Below are positions 51,539 to 59,980 of a stretch of DNA of 64,000 nt, piece after piece. The translations under genes and the position numbers were made by a program. Numbering within the stretch: position 1 is the stretch's first letter; every line of letters begins with the position of its first letter. The stretch covers positions 1 to 64,000 of the forward strand of contig JADFJC010000001.1 of the NCBI GenBank assembly GCA_022566315.1. Reading direction: 5' to 3'. The DNA is from Planctomycetota bacterium (GTDB lineage: Bacteria > Planctomycetota > Phycisphaerae > Sedimentisphaerales > Anaerobacaceae). The notes beneath the pieces were generated by a model. That model was given only the letters and a program-made list of their open reading frames with translations, was not told the DNA's origin and made no database searches.

Positions 51539-51967
51539 ATGGAGCGAAAGAAGCAGAAAAGAAAGGCATTTACGCTCATAGAGTTGCTTGTAGTGATTAT
51601 TATTATATCGATGCTTGCTGCATTTACGGCGCCTAAATTGTTTCAATATGTAGGCAAATCCAAGAGAGACCTGGCAAAGCCCAGTCTGGCACTTATTGAG
51701 GGTGCAATTGAGAGATTTGCCCTTGACTGCGGTCAGTATCCGGATGACTCTGATGGACTTGATGCTTTGCTAATTGCACCGTCGGGTCTTGAGGAAAAGT
51801 GGACAGGGCCGTATCTAAAGACGAGTCAGTTGTTCGACCCGTGGGGTAACCCAATTATCTATGTTGCAGAAGGCCAAATCAATCCGGGCAGTTTCGATTT
51901 GATAAGCCTGGGAGCAGACGGCGTAGAGGGTGGTGAGAGTGATAACGAAGATATATTCAACGATTAG
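51539..51967 (+). CDS. gspG: Major pseudopilin GspG
   Basis: The 142-residue pseudopilin has the prepilin site [21 protein letters not shown]. The C-terminal GPYLKTSQLFDPWGNPIIY is the calcium-loop region of GspG. It forms the periplasmic pseudopilus shaft after processing and methylation at Phe. ATG 51539 has AAAGG seven bases upstream; the alternative ATG at 51524 adds five residues. The C-terminal GADGVEGGESDNEDIFND is acidic, as in calcium-binding GspG. Confidence 0.93.
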   Translation: MERKKQKRKAFTLIELLVVIIIISMLAAFTAPKLFQYVGKSKRDLAKPSLALIEGAIERFALDCGQYPDDSDGLDALLIAPSGLEEKWTGPYLKTSQLFDPWGNPIIYVAEGQINPGSFDLISLGADGVEGGESDNEDIFND

Positions 51968-52028
51968 AGTAGTTTGTAGTTCATTGTTCATAGTTCGTAG
52001 TTTATGAACTCAAGTGAGTTTTTTTGAA

Positions 52029-52619
52029 ATGCAAAGGCGAAAGTCAAAAGTAAAGGTCAAAACGAAGCGATACGGCTTTACACTTGTGGAAGTGTTAGTT
52101 GTAGTAGTTATCATATCGCTTCTCGGAGGTCTTGGCGGCGGCATTTACATGGGGACGTATAAGAGGATGTTAGTCGAAAAAGCGGCCCGCGATTTTGTAC
52201 TTACGGCCCAGTATGCAAGGATAATGGCGATTGAGAAACAACGCCAGTACAAAATACTATTATATGCAGCCAATAACGGTTTTTTATTAGCTACAACGCA
52301 ATTGGATGAAGAAAGCGGACAAACAGAACAGATAATTGTGAAGGATTCTTTTTGCAGGCCGGTGGAATTCGGAGGCGAGGTCAAGTTCGAGGACATTCAA
52401 ATTACACCGACAGGTGTAGAGACGACGACCGAGACCGACGAGGATGGGCAGGCAATAGTTTTTTCACCTAACGGCACAGCACAGTCGGTGGTAATTCAGA
52501 TTGGTGACGGCAAAACCCATTATGCGGTGACTATTTCGGCCGCTACCGGCAAGGCAAAGGTGTATTTCGGCACGACTGAGAATGTGGAAGTCGTGACTAT
52601 CGATTTGGATGCAGAATAA
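52029..52619 (+). CDS. gspH: Minor pseudopilin GspH-like
   Basis: The 196-residue protein has a basic leader MQRRKSKVKVKTKRYG followed by FTLVEVLVVVVIISLLGGLG. A beta-rich C-terminal domain has GspH-like spacing (FSPNGTA, VVIQIGDGKTHYAVTIS). The start may instead be GTG 52014, five residues earlier. The stop codon overlaps the gspI ATG by one base. Assignment as H rests on order and on the middle ARIMAIEKQRQYKI helix. Confidence 0.82.
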   Translation: MQRRKSKVKVKTKRYGFTLVEVLVVVVIISLLGGLGGGIYMGTYKRMLVEKAARDFVLTAQYARIMAIEKQRQYKILLYAANNGFLLATTQLDEESGQTEQIIVKDSFCRPVEFGGEVKFEDIQITPTGVETTTETDEDGQAIVFSPNGTAQSVVIQIGDGKTHYAVTISAATGKAKVYFGTTENVEVVTIDLDAE

Positions 52620-53035
52620 TGGTCCAGGCAAAAACAAGCAGGAAAGGTTTTAGTTTGATAGAGACACTCGTTGCCAGTGCCATCCTTTCGGGAGCTGTTT
52701 TGACGATTGGAGCCATCAGCACGATGTCTCTTAGTGGAACAAGAGTTAACAGACGATATGAAACGGCGTTGTCATTGATTGATAAACAGCTTAGCCTGAT
52801 TGACTACGTCGGCATCGATGAATTCGTCGAATTAGGCCAAATGGAAGGAGACTTTGAAGAGATTGAGCCGGTGTACCATTGGGAAGTCGTTACCGAATAC
52901 CAGGATATTGATAGTCTGTATCTGGTAACTATAACGGTTAGCTGGGTTGATGGCAGACGTCCTTATAGTCTCTCGGTGGATACTATGCTCAATGGGATAA
53001 GCGTATATATTGAGGTTGAGATTAGTCTGGAATAG
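52619..53035 (+). CDS. gspI: Minor pseudopilin GspI-like
   Basis: The 138-residue protein has the prepilin motif GFSLIETLVASAILSGAVL. The pattern ETLVAxxIL, followed by the short VNRRYETALSLIDKQLSL helix and a small sheet (YHWEVVTEYQD), is typical of GspI. It overlaps gspH by one base and is followed by gspJ after two bases, so it is tightly coupled. It would sit in the pseudopilus tip. Confidence 0.85.
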   Translation: MVQAKTSRKGFSLIETLVASAILSGAVLTIGAISTMSLSGTRVNRRYETALSLIDKQLSLIDYVGIDEFVELGQMEGDFEEIEPVYHWEVVTEYQDIDSLYLVTITVSWVDGRRPYSLSVDTMLNGISVYIEVEISLE

Positions 53036-53037
53036 CA

Positions 53038-53799
53038 GTGAACAAGAAGATGAACTCGAAAAAGACAGGATTTACATTGGTAGAAGTGATGGTAGCGGTG
53101 ACCATAGGGGGGTTTATTATGTTAGTGGCGGTTGGGACACTGAAGGCCATTACAAGCAGTGCCGAGATGATAGACAGTAATATCAGCGCTGCCGCTGAGG
53201 TGCGCTTTGTATCGAATATGCTCGCAAGAGACCTTGTGAATTTTTACCGTGACGAGAATATAGAAAATACCAAATTGATTGGGACAGTTGAAGATTCAGG
53301 GCAGGTAAGTACGAGCTATCTGGTTTTTTACACCGTCAGCAGGGCCAAGGCCAGGAGTGACCAGCCGGAAGGTGATATATACGAAGTGGAATATTACCTG
53401 ATGAAAGATGAAGGCAAGTCGCTGCTAATGAGGCGATTATGGCCTAACCCTAATGAAGAAGATGAGCCGGGCGGAATCTTATCTGTAATTGCTGAGGATA
53501 TTGGTGTTTTCCAGGTCAGATACTTTGACGGTGAAGAATGGTCCGATGAATGGCCTGAAGAGATGGATGTTTTGCCACAGTTGATTGAGGTCAATATTGT
53601 GGCTACCCCGCCGAGCCGTGGAACACCGGTAATGGAATCTTTTATTGCGAATTTCACCAGGTCTGTAGTCGGAGCAGTTGATGCTTCTGAAAGTAGTGGG
53701 CAAGAACAAGGCGGCCCGGGAGGTGGAGGCCAAGGCGGCCAGGGTGGTGGAGGCCAAGGCGGCCAGGGAGGTGGTGACCAAGGTGGCCGGGGCGGATAA
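53038..53799 (+). CDS. gspJ: Minor pseudopilin GspJ-like with Gly/Gln-rich tail
   Basis: The 253-residue protein has the prepilin site TGFTLVEVMVAVTIGGFIML. The segment VRFVSNMLARDLVNFYRDEN and the late VEVNIVATPPSRG-type strand match GspJ. It begins with GTG. The last 35 residues are a low-complexity GGQGG tail encoded by GGAGGCCAAGGCGGCCAGGG-type DNA repeats. Such a tail is not usual for a tip pseudopilin and may vary in length between strains. Confidence 0.83.
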   Translation: MNKKMNSKKTGFTLVEVMVAVTIGGFIMLVAVGTLKAITSSAEMIDSNISAAAEVRFVSNMLARDLVNFYRDENIENTKLIGTVEDSGQVSTSYLVFYTVSRAKARSDQPEGDIYEVEYYLMKDEGKSLLMRRLWPNPNEEDEPGGILSVIAEDIGVFQVRYFDGEEWSDEWPEEMDVLPQLIEVNIVATPPSRGTPVMESFIANFTRSVVGAVDASESSGQEQGGPGGGGQGGQGGGGQGGQGGGDQGGRGG

Positions 53800-53824
53800 A
53801 CAGGAAGAGTCGTAAAACAAAAGT

Positions 53825-55141
53825 ATGACTGAGAAAATGATTACTAAGGTCAATAAAAAAGGGCTTGTTCTTGTAACAGTGCTGTGGGTAGTAGTGGTGC
53901 TTATGGTGATTGTTGCGGTGCTCGGGCGTAAAAGCCGGCTTGATACGAAGGTCTGCTTTGCGAGGATTGAAGGGATCAGGTGCAAGTGGGCATCTCGTGC
54001 GGGAATAGAAAAAGCTATCGGGGTGCTGAACGAGGACACAAGAGAAAGTGACTGCCTAACGGATTTTTGGAGCGATAATGAGGAAGATTTTCATGATATT
54101 TGGTTGGAGAACTGCTGGTTTACCGTTCGGGTTGTTGATGAGTCGAGCAAATTAAACATAAATACGGCTACAAAAGGACAGCTTTTAGAATTGCCGGAGA
54201 TGCTTGAAGAAATTGCAGATGCGATAATTGACTGGCGGGACCAAGATGATACGCCGAGCGCGGGTGGTGTTGAAGGCGGATATTATGAGAATCTGCCGTT
54301 CGGATATATGGCACGGAATGGTCCGTTCAGGACAATACGTGAACTGCTTTTGGTCAAGGATGTTACCCCAGAGATGCTGTATGGAGAGGACACCAACTTC
54401 AACGACCAACTGGATTACAATGAACAGGACGGTGACAAAAGTCCTCCGAATGATGACGGAGATAGTGAGCTGGATAAGGGATGGATTGCGTATCTGACGT
54501 GCTATTCTTATGACAATAATAAAGACGCCGAGGGTAATCAAAGGACTAATATCAACAATGCCAATGAGAACCAGTTGACAAGATCTCTTAGTATTAGTAG
54601 CTCCCAGGCCAAATGGATTGTGGATAACCGCCCGAACAACGGATACCAAAGCATCGGTGATTTGATAAATAAGAACAGCTCAAAGCAGGCCCAGCCAAGT
54701 TCGCAACAGAACTCGGATGAAGCCGAGCCACTGGATTTACAGACGTTTAGTCAGATAGCGGACAAAATAACGGTAGATAATAGTGAAAAGGTGTCGGGAA
54801 AAGTAAACATAAATACAGCGTCAGAAATTGTTCTGACAGCTTTGTTGGGTGGTGGTGATTCGGCTGAGCAGTTTGCCGCGGAAATAGTCGCTTACAGGGA
54901 AAATTTGATGTATGGAATGGAAAGCATTGCGGAAGTGATGCAGGTGCCGTCTATGGACATTGATAAGTTTAAGCAAATTGCGGGTTTAATAACCACCCGT
55001 TCCGATGTCTTTACAATTCGCTGCGTCGCGACGGCTGACAGAAACGGCAAAAATGGAGCAACACTGGAAACTGAGGCGGTCGTGGACAGGAGTTCGAGTC
55101 CTTGTAAGGTACTTTACTGGTATCAGGGAGCAAGTAATTGA
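53825..55141 (+). CDS. gspK: Minor pseudopilin GspK
   Basis: The 438-residue largest minor pseudopilin has the membrane segment GLVLVTVLWVVVVLMVIVAVLG without the usual +5 glutamate, a known GspK feature. Two helical SAM-like regions carry helix-hairpin-helix marks, KLNINTATKGQLLELPEM and KVNINTASEIVLTAL. A calcium-type acidic loop is present (NFNDQLDYNEQDGDKSPPNDDGDS). It caps the pseudopilus tip. Its stop overlaps the next ATG by one base. Confidence 0.88.
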   Translation: MTEKMITKVNKKGLVLVTVLWVVVVLMVIVAVLGRKSRLDTKVCFARIEGIRCKWASRAGIEKAIGVLNEDTRESDCLTDFWSDNEEDFHDIWLENCWFTVRVVDESSKLNINTATKGQLLELPEMLEEIADAIIDWRDQDDTPSAGGVEGGYYENLPFGYMARNGPFRTIRELLLVKDVTPEMLYGEDTNFNDQLDYNEQDGDKSPPNDDGDSELDKGWIAYLTCYSYDNNKDAEGNQRTNINNANENQLTRSLSISSSQAKWIVDNRPNNGYQSIGDLINKNSSKQAQPSSQQNSDEAEPLDLQTFSQIADKITVDNSEKVSGKVNINTASEIVLTALLGGGDSAEQFAAEIVAYRENLMYGMESIAEVMQVPSMDIDKFKQIAGLITTRSDVFTIRCVATADRNGKNGATLETEAVVDRSSSPCKVLYWYQGASN

Positions 55142-56601
55142 TGAGCAGTAAGATCACTAAAACTAATATCGGGACACAGCGGTCTGTAGTAGCAATAGCA
55201 CAGGAGGAAAGTAAGCTCAAAGCTATAGAACTTCGGGAACAGAAGGGTATTTTAAAAGTTCTCTGGACAAAGAGCAGCGAAGATACTGATACGGACTGGC
55301 GAGTTTTTGCAGCCGAGTGTGGTCTGTCCGTTGATCCTACGACTCATACAGGCGCTGACGATAACAAAGCAATCGTGGTTGGCTTTAATTCGGCAGGGGT
55401 GGTTTTTTATCGAATGAGTATACCTGCAGTGGGTGAGGAAGAAACCGCATCGATAGTTAAATTACAAGCTGAAACCCGGCTGCCGTTGCCTGTTGAACAA
55501 ATGGAATTAGCCTGGCGAGCGGACCAGATGCAGAACGGGCAGGTAGGTATTATCGTAGCGGCGGCAAGAAAAAAGCTGCTACAGGGATTTGTAGAAAATG
55601 TGCGGAGTTTTGAGCCCACGAAAATACTATTAGACTGCGAGGGGATAGTAAAGGCGTGGAAGGCGTTCTTTTCGGGAGATAAAAAACACGCTGTGGTTGT
55701 GAGTATAGCGGCACGGAATACGCAGGTTTGTCTGGCTGAAGATGGGCGATTGAGCAATGCTATGGTCCTGGATATAGGGATGGAGGACCTTGCGGCAAAG
55801 GGCGAAGATGAACAAATGCAAACCTGCGAAAGATTTGTCCAGGACATGAGGAGCGTGCTGGAATTGTTTGGCTACGCCGAGCAAGCGGAATTGCCGGTTT
55901 TTGTACTTTCGGACGGTGACGCTGCGCATGTGAGCATAGTTTCTTCTCTCAGGTCGGCAGGATTGAATGCGCGAGTAGCCCTTCCGGACGTTAAAGATTC
56001 GAGGGTACCAAAGGAAATCGGTGTTGAGGGTATCTACGAATACCGTGTGCCGATAGGTCTTGGGCTAATGGCACTTGAGGCGAGTGAGGAAGAGCTTAAC
56101 ATTTTCGAGCATCTGTACAGCCCGGCCTCAAAAAAGGAAAAGAAGCATTGGCTGTATTCACCCAAGGTAGCGTGTGTAATTGCGGCGGTAATGTTAGTGC
56201 TATCAACTGTTGTCTTTTGTAGTGTTGATATGGCCAGTCCAGGCGCGATTGAAAAGCGTCTGAGCACATCAGGCTCGGAGGCTGATATCAATCTGCTAAT
56301 GCAGCGGCAGAAACTAATCAAAACGGTTGCACAACAAAGGCCGGATTTACTCAACCTCCTGGGTCAGGTTAATGCGAGCGGTGAGAGAGGGATAAAGCTG
56401 GAGAGTTTTCATTTTAAGAAGGGCCAGCCGGTGACTATAACAGGCCATGCCTCCAGCAATGACCAGCTCTACAAATTTGAGAAAAGTTTGGAGGACAGAA
56501 GCAGCATAAAGAATGTGAAGAGGACATCAAGCCCGGACGCCAAAACCAAAAAGGTCAAATTTAGTATAACTTTTCATTACAAGAGTTTTACCAGAAGGTA
56601 G
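55141..56601 (+). CDS. gspL: GspL/PilM-like cytoplasmic-domain protein
   Basis: The 486-residue protein has an actin-like cytoplasmic part (residues 15-330: ALR-type VVAIAQEESKLKAIEL, VAAARKKLLQGFVENVR, VVVSIAARNTQVCL). A single membrane helix follows (VACVIAAVMLVLSTVVFC, about 343-360). The periplasmic tail carries FHFKKGQPVTITGHAS, a GspL/PilN-like ferredoxin fold. It links the ATPase to the platform. ATG 55141 overlaps gspK by one base. PilM-like fused forms are common outside proteobacteria. Confidence 0.8.
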   Translation: MSSKITKTNIGTQRSVVAIAQEESKLKAIELREQKGILKVLWTKSSEDTDTDWRVFAAECGLSVDPTTHTGADDNKAIVVGFNSAGVVFYRMSIPAVGEEETASIVKLQAETRLPLPVEQMELAWRADQMQNGQVGIIVAAARKKLLQGFVENVRSFEPTKILLDCEGIVKAWKAFFSGDKKHAVVVSIAARNTQVCLAEDGRLSNAMVLDIGMEDLAAKGEDEQMQTCERFVQDMRSVLELFGYAEQAELPVFVLSDGDAAHVSIVSSLRSAGLNARVALPDVKDSRVPKEIGVEGIYEYRVPIGLGLMALEASEEELNIFEHLYSPASKKEKKHWLYSPKVACVIAAVMLVLSTVVFCSVDMASPGAIEKRLSTSGSEADINLLMQRQKLIKTVAQQRPDLLNLLGQVNASGERGIKLESFHFKKGQPVTITGHASSNDQLYKFEKSLEDRSSIKNVKRTSSPDAKTKKVKFSITFHYKSFTRR

Positions 56602-56628
56602 AGAACTCGTGTAAAAGGTTTGAAAGCT

Positions 56629-57147
56629 ATGATAGAAAAATTAAATCAAAGAGACATACGGATATTGAAAATTGGTGCTGTGTGCGCAGCAGCTATCCTG
56701 GTGTTTTGGTTTGCATCCAAATGGCTTGACCGCTGGAAAGAGGCAAGAGCATCACTTGCCTTATTGGAAGATAAGTTAGAGCTTATCGATGTGGACAAGG
56801 CCAAGCGAGCAGGCTTGATGTCAATTGTGCCTGTGTTTGAGATGCCGAAAGAGGAAAAAACACAAAGATTCCTGTTTATAGATAAACTTAGCGAACAATT
56901 AAAGAAGGCGGGAATAAAAAATCAGCCTTTGCAGGTTGTCTCTATCGGGAAATCAGGACAGGCCGGGTATAGATTGCTGCGTATGAAATGCAGCGCCAAG
57001 TGCAGGTTCACCCAGGTGCTCGATTTGCTTGCCAACTTGAAAGAGAATCCTTATCTGGTTGGGGTCGAAGAGCTGCGAATAAGAATCGATAAGAAGAAGC
57101 CCCAGGAAGTTGATATGGACCTGACAGTATCAACATTTATTAAGTAA
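56629..57147 (+). CDS. gspM: GspM/PilO-like platform protein
   Basis: The 172-residue protein has a single N-terminal membrane helix (ILKIGAVCAAAILVFWFASKWL, residues 11-32), a short coiled region (KEARASLALLEDKLELI) and a C-terminal ferredoxin-like fold (MKCSAKCRFTQVLDLLANL, VEELRIRID). This is the shape of GspM/PilO, which pairs with GspL. AAAAGG lies ten bases before ATG 56629. Assignment rests mostly on shape and position. Confidence 0.75.
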   Translation: MIEKLNQRDIRILKIGAVCAAAILVFWFASKWLDRWKEARASLALLEDKLELIDVDKAKRAGLMSIVPVFEMPKEEKTQRFLFIDKLSEQLKKAGIKNQPLQVVSIGKSGQAGYRLLRMKCSAKCRFTQVLDLLANLKENPYLVGVEELRIRIDKKKPQEVDMDLTVSTFIK

Positions 57148-57159
57148 GGTAGGCAGATT

Positions 57160-57966
57160 GTGAAAATTGATTATTTGAAAGATCTGAGAGAAAAGAAAGA
57201 ATTGGTTTCAGTTGTACTGCTTGGTGTTTCAGCGTTTTTGGCGGTTTTGATTTTGGTTAAGGTAACGGGCTTTTTTACGGCCCCAGCCAAAGCAGAACTT
57301 TTAGTTAAGAATGCTGTTGCGCAAAACAACACGGATGCCAATGATATAGACAAGTATTTTGCGAAATACAAGGCGCTTGCTAATGAGTTGAAAAAGAACA
57401 ATTTGTTTGCGCCGCCTGCGGCGAAGCAGCACCCGGTAAAAGAGGTCTGGGGTATATTTGGTAATGAGGTGCTGATAAAGGACAAGTGGTACAAAATCGA
57501 TGACACGGTGGGAGGCGCGAAGATTGTGGCAATCGGACCTACCGAAGTTACTATCGAATGGGACGGTAAGGAAAAAACCTTTGCCCCTATCGATTCAAAA
57601 AGTTCTTCGCAGCCGGGTGGTTCAAGAGCAACAGCCAAAGGGGGGCCTACGAGACCTGGAGGAGGAAGTGCCCAGATGGTTATAATTCAGTCACAAGGAA
57701 GACCAACAGGCGATCCTGGAGACGGCCCTGGGGGCGGTATGAAGAGAATGAAGGAAAGATTCCAAAATATGTCGGGGGCTGACAGAGACAAATTCATGGC
57801 TGTAATGAAGAAGAGAAGCGAAGAATATAAGAAAATGTCTGAAGAAGAAAGGATAAAGTTTAAATCCAAAATGATTGAAAAATTCGGCGGAGGGGAGCCA
57901 GGTGGTGGACGGGGACCAGATGGCGGAAAACGAGGTGGTAAAATAATTATAAAAGGACTTAAGTAA
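57160..57966 (+). CDS. GspC-like protein, copy 1, with RERF-type tail
   Basis: The 268-residue protein has an N-terminal membrane helix (LVSVVLLGVSAFLAVLILVKV, 14-34). A homology-region-like domain follows (VKEVWGIFGNEVLIKDKWYKIDDTVGGAKIVAIGPTEVTIEWDG, about 92-137), the fold by which GspC binds the secretin. A Gly-rich linker leads to a charged tail with KERFQNMSGADRDKFM and EERIKFKSKMIEKFGGG. It begins with GTG. The next gene is a near-identical copy over the first 140 residues. The tail repeat is shared with the following two proteins and is not part of known GspC. Confidence 0.75.
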   Translation: MKIDYLKDLREKKELVSVVLLGVSAFLAVLILVKVTGFFTAPAKAELLVKNAVAQNNTDANDIDKYFAKYKALANELKKNNLFAPPAAKQHPVKEVWGIFGNEVLIKDKWYKIDDTVGGAKIVAIGPTEVTIEWDGKEKTFAPIDSKSSSQPGGSRATAKGGPTRPGGGSAQMVIIQSQGRPTGDPGDGPGGGMKRMKERFQNMSGADRDKFMAVMKKRSEEYKKMSEEERIKFKSKMIEKFGGGEPGGGRGPDGGKRGGKIIIKGLK

Positions 57967-57978
57967 GGGAGACAAATT

Positions 57979-58824
57979 ATGAAACTTGATTATCTGAAAG
58001 AAAAGAAAGAATTGGTTTCAGTTGTACTGCATGGTGTTTCAGCGTTTTTGGCGGTTTTGATTCTGGTTAAGGTAACGGGCTTTTTTACGGCCCCAGCCAA
58101 AGCAGAACTTTTAGTTAAGAAGGCTGTTGCGCAAAATAACGCGGGCGCCGAAGATGTGGACAAGTATTTTGCGAAATACAAGGCGCTTGCTAATGAGCTG
58201 AAAAAGAACAATTTGTTTGCGCCGCCTGCGGCGAAGCAGCACCCGGTAAAAGAAGTCTGGGGTATATTTGGTAATGAGGTGCTGATAAAGGACAAGTGGT
58301 ACAAAATCGATGACACGGTGGGAGACGCTAAGATTGTGGCAATCGGACCTACCGAAGTTACTATCGAATGGGACGGCAAAGAAAAAACCTTTGCCCCTAT
58401 CGACTCAAAAAGTTCTTCGCAGCCGGGCGGGTCGAGGGGTTCAAGGGGTTCAAGAGCGACAGCCAGTAGCGGTGGGCCTGGAGGAGGACGTGCCGAGATG
58501 GTTACAATTCGGTCGGAGGGAGGACCAATGGTCAGGCCTGAAGGCGGAAGAGGGTCCAGCCGTGGAGGCATGGAGAGATTCATTGGGGGAATGAGGGAAA
58601 GATTCCAGAATATGCCTGAGGCCGACAGGGACAGATTTAGAGCCGAAATGCAGGAAAGAAGAGGAAGATATATGAATATGTCTGAAGCAGAAAGGGAAAA
58701 GTTCAGAGCCGAAATGCGTGAAAGATTTGGCGGTGGACGTTCAGGCGGTGGACGGCCGTCAGACGGCGAACGGGGCTCAGGTGGCAGTCGGGGCTCAGGT
58801 GGCGGACGACGAGGTGGTAGATAA
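57979..58824 (+). CDS. GspC-like protein, copy 2, with RERF-type tail
   Basis: The 281-residue tandem paralogue of the preceding gene has DNA at 57997-58424 that differs from 57187-57605 at only a small number of bases, including silent sites. The tails diverge: here MRERFQNMPEADRDRFRAEM, then MNMSEAEREKFRAEMRERFGGG, then Gly/Ser/Arg-rich sequence to the end. GGGAGACA precedes ATG 57979. Two inner-membrane GspC-type subunits might give mixed rings or switchable secretin binding. A recent duplication or gene conversion is indicated. Confidence 0.78.
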   Translation: MKLDYLKEKKELVSVVLHGVSAFLAVLILVKVTGFFTAPAKAELLVKKAVAQNNAGAEDVDKYFAKYKALANELKKNNLFAPPAAKQHPVKEVWGIFGNEVLIKDKWYKIDDTVGDAKIVAIGPTEVTIEWDGKEKTFAPIDSKSSSQPGGSRGSRGSRATASSGGPGGGRAEMVTIRSEGGPMVRPEGGRGSSRGGMERFIGGMRERFQNMPEADRDRFRAEMQERRGRYMNMSEAEREKFRAEMRERFGGGRSGGGRPSDGERGSGGSRGSGGGRRGGR

Positions 58825-58854
58825 TGATAAAATGATTGAAGTGAGGTAAATAAA

Positions 58855-59868
58855 ATGAAACGTTCAGGAACAACACTAATATTTGTAATAGTTTGGGCTG
58901 CGGTGCTTTTTGCTTCCTTTGTAATCGGCATTTGCATCAGAGAAGTCAGGTTTCAGTATGCCAAAGTTGAATCCAAAGCAGACATTGAACCTGAGACAAG
59001 CAGTGAGGTTCAAATGCCAGACGCGACAGATCAACTTGTAAACGAGCTGGCCCAGAGAAGGCCTATGCCCGGCCCCGGAGGCGCTGAAAGGCCTCGCAAT
59101 TTTTCTCCTGAAGAAAGAGCCGGAGCAGGAGGGGAAAGAATGGCGAGGATGGGGGAGCGATTTGAAGGTATGTCTGAGGATGAAAGGCAAGAGGCTATAG
59201 CTCAGATGCGTGAAAGATTCGGCGGCAGGCGACGGGGAGGTGGTGAGAGGTTTCAAAATCTCTCCGAAGAAGAGAGAGCGAAAATGGAAGATGAAAGAAG
59301 ACAGATGAGGGAAAGATTTGAGAACATGTCTGAGGAAGAAAGAGAAGCATACAGAGCACAAATGCGTGAAAGATTTGGTGGAAGGCGGTCATCAGGTGGC
59401 AGAGAAGACGGCCGCCGCCGATCAGGCGGCAGCGGTGACGGTGCACCTCCACCGCCGAAGGGCAGGGCCTGCTTTGTTGCTGAGACCCATGTGTGGGTAG
59501 ATGGCAAGCTCGTACAAATTTCTAAAGTCACCGCGGGCCAGACAGTCGGCAAGCAGTTTTGTGGGTCATCGTCTCTGGAGCAGGTTCAGGAGCACGAAGG
59601 AACGTTCGAGTGTCGTGACATAGCGCTCGAGAGCGGAAATACCATCAGCGTTGTCGATGCACACTGCTTCATGCTCGATTCCGGACGATGGATCGCGGCA
59701 CAGAACTTGACAAGCGGCCTAAGATTGAAAACGCTGACCGGCACTGTCGGTATCAAAAGCGTTACAAAAAGAGCCGTGCCTTATACCGGCAAAGTTTACA
59801 ATCTGAAGGTTAAAAGCTCAGACCAGTACATGGTAGGCAAAGATATGGTAATTGTGCGTGATTATTAA
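58855..59868 (+). CDS. Membrane-anchored RERF-repeat protein with C-terminal Hint domain
   Basis: This 337-residue protein is the most unusual in the operon. A membrane helix (9-29) is followed by four charged helical repeats (about 95-178; ERFENMSEEEREAYRAQ, MRERFGGRR). Next come a Gly/Arg linker and PPPP (198-201), then a Hint (hedgehog/intein) domain from Cys206. Hint blocks seen are ACFVAETHVWVDGKLVQISKV (A), ISVVDAHCFMLDSGRWIAAQNL (B, His270) and TGKVYNLKVKSSDQYMVGKD with MVIVRDY at the end (F/G). Cys1 and the block B histidine are kept. The terminal His-Asn is replaced by Arg-Asp-Tyr and there is no C-extein, so N-terminal cleavage or ligation is possible but not splicing. AGGTAAA precedes the ATG. 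Confidence 0.82.
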   Translation: MKRSGTTLIFVIVWAAVLFASFVIGICIREVRFQYAKVESKADIEPETSSEVQMPDATDQLVNELAQRRPMPGPGGAERPRNFSPEERAGAGGERMARMGERFEGMSEDERQEAIAQMRERFGGRRRGGGERFQNLSEEERAKMEDERRQMRERFENMSEEEREAYRAQMRERFGGRRSSGGREDGRRRSGGSGDGAPPPPKGRACFVAETHVWVDGKLVQISKVTAGQTVGKQFCGSSSLEQVQEHEGTFECRDIALESGNTISVVDAHCFMLDSGRWIAAQNLTSGLRLKTLTGTVGIKSVTKRAVPYTGKVYNLKVKSSDQYMVGKDMVIVRDY

Positions 59869-59980
59869 TGCGGTGCTTCGGTGCATGTTCGATCTGCTCA
59901 TAGAACACCGCACCGGCCCGTAGCGCCGATCAGGCGAAAGACAGTAAGAGAATAATTGGATTTAGAATGAGGTGAAAAAA

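Noticed and set aside
55085..55110. GTTCGAGTCC-like string resembling a tRNA T-arm
   Set aside because: It lies inside the gspK coding sequence and no cloverleaf can be formed around it.
57990..58937. 315-residue minus-strand frame opposite the second gspC-like gene
   Set aside because: Proline/serine-rich translation is the complement of Gly/Arg-rich coding DNA; operon context supports the plus strand.
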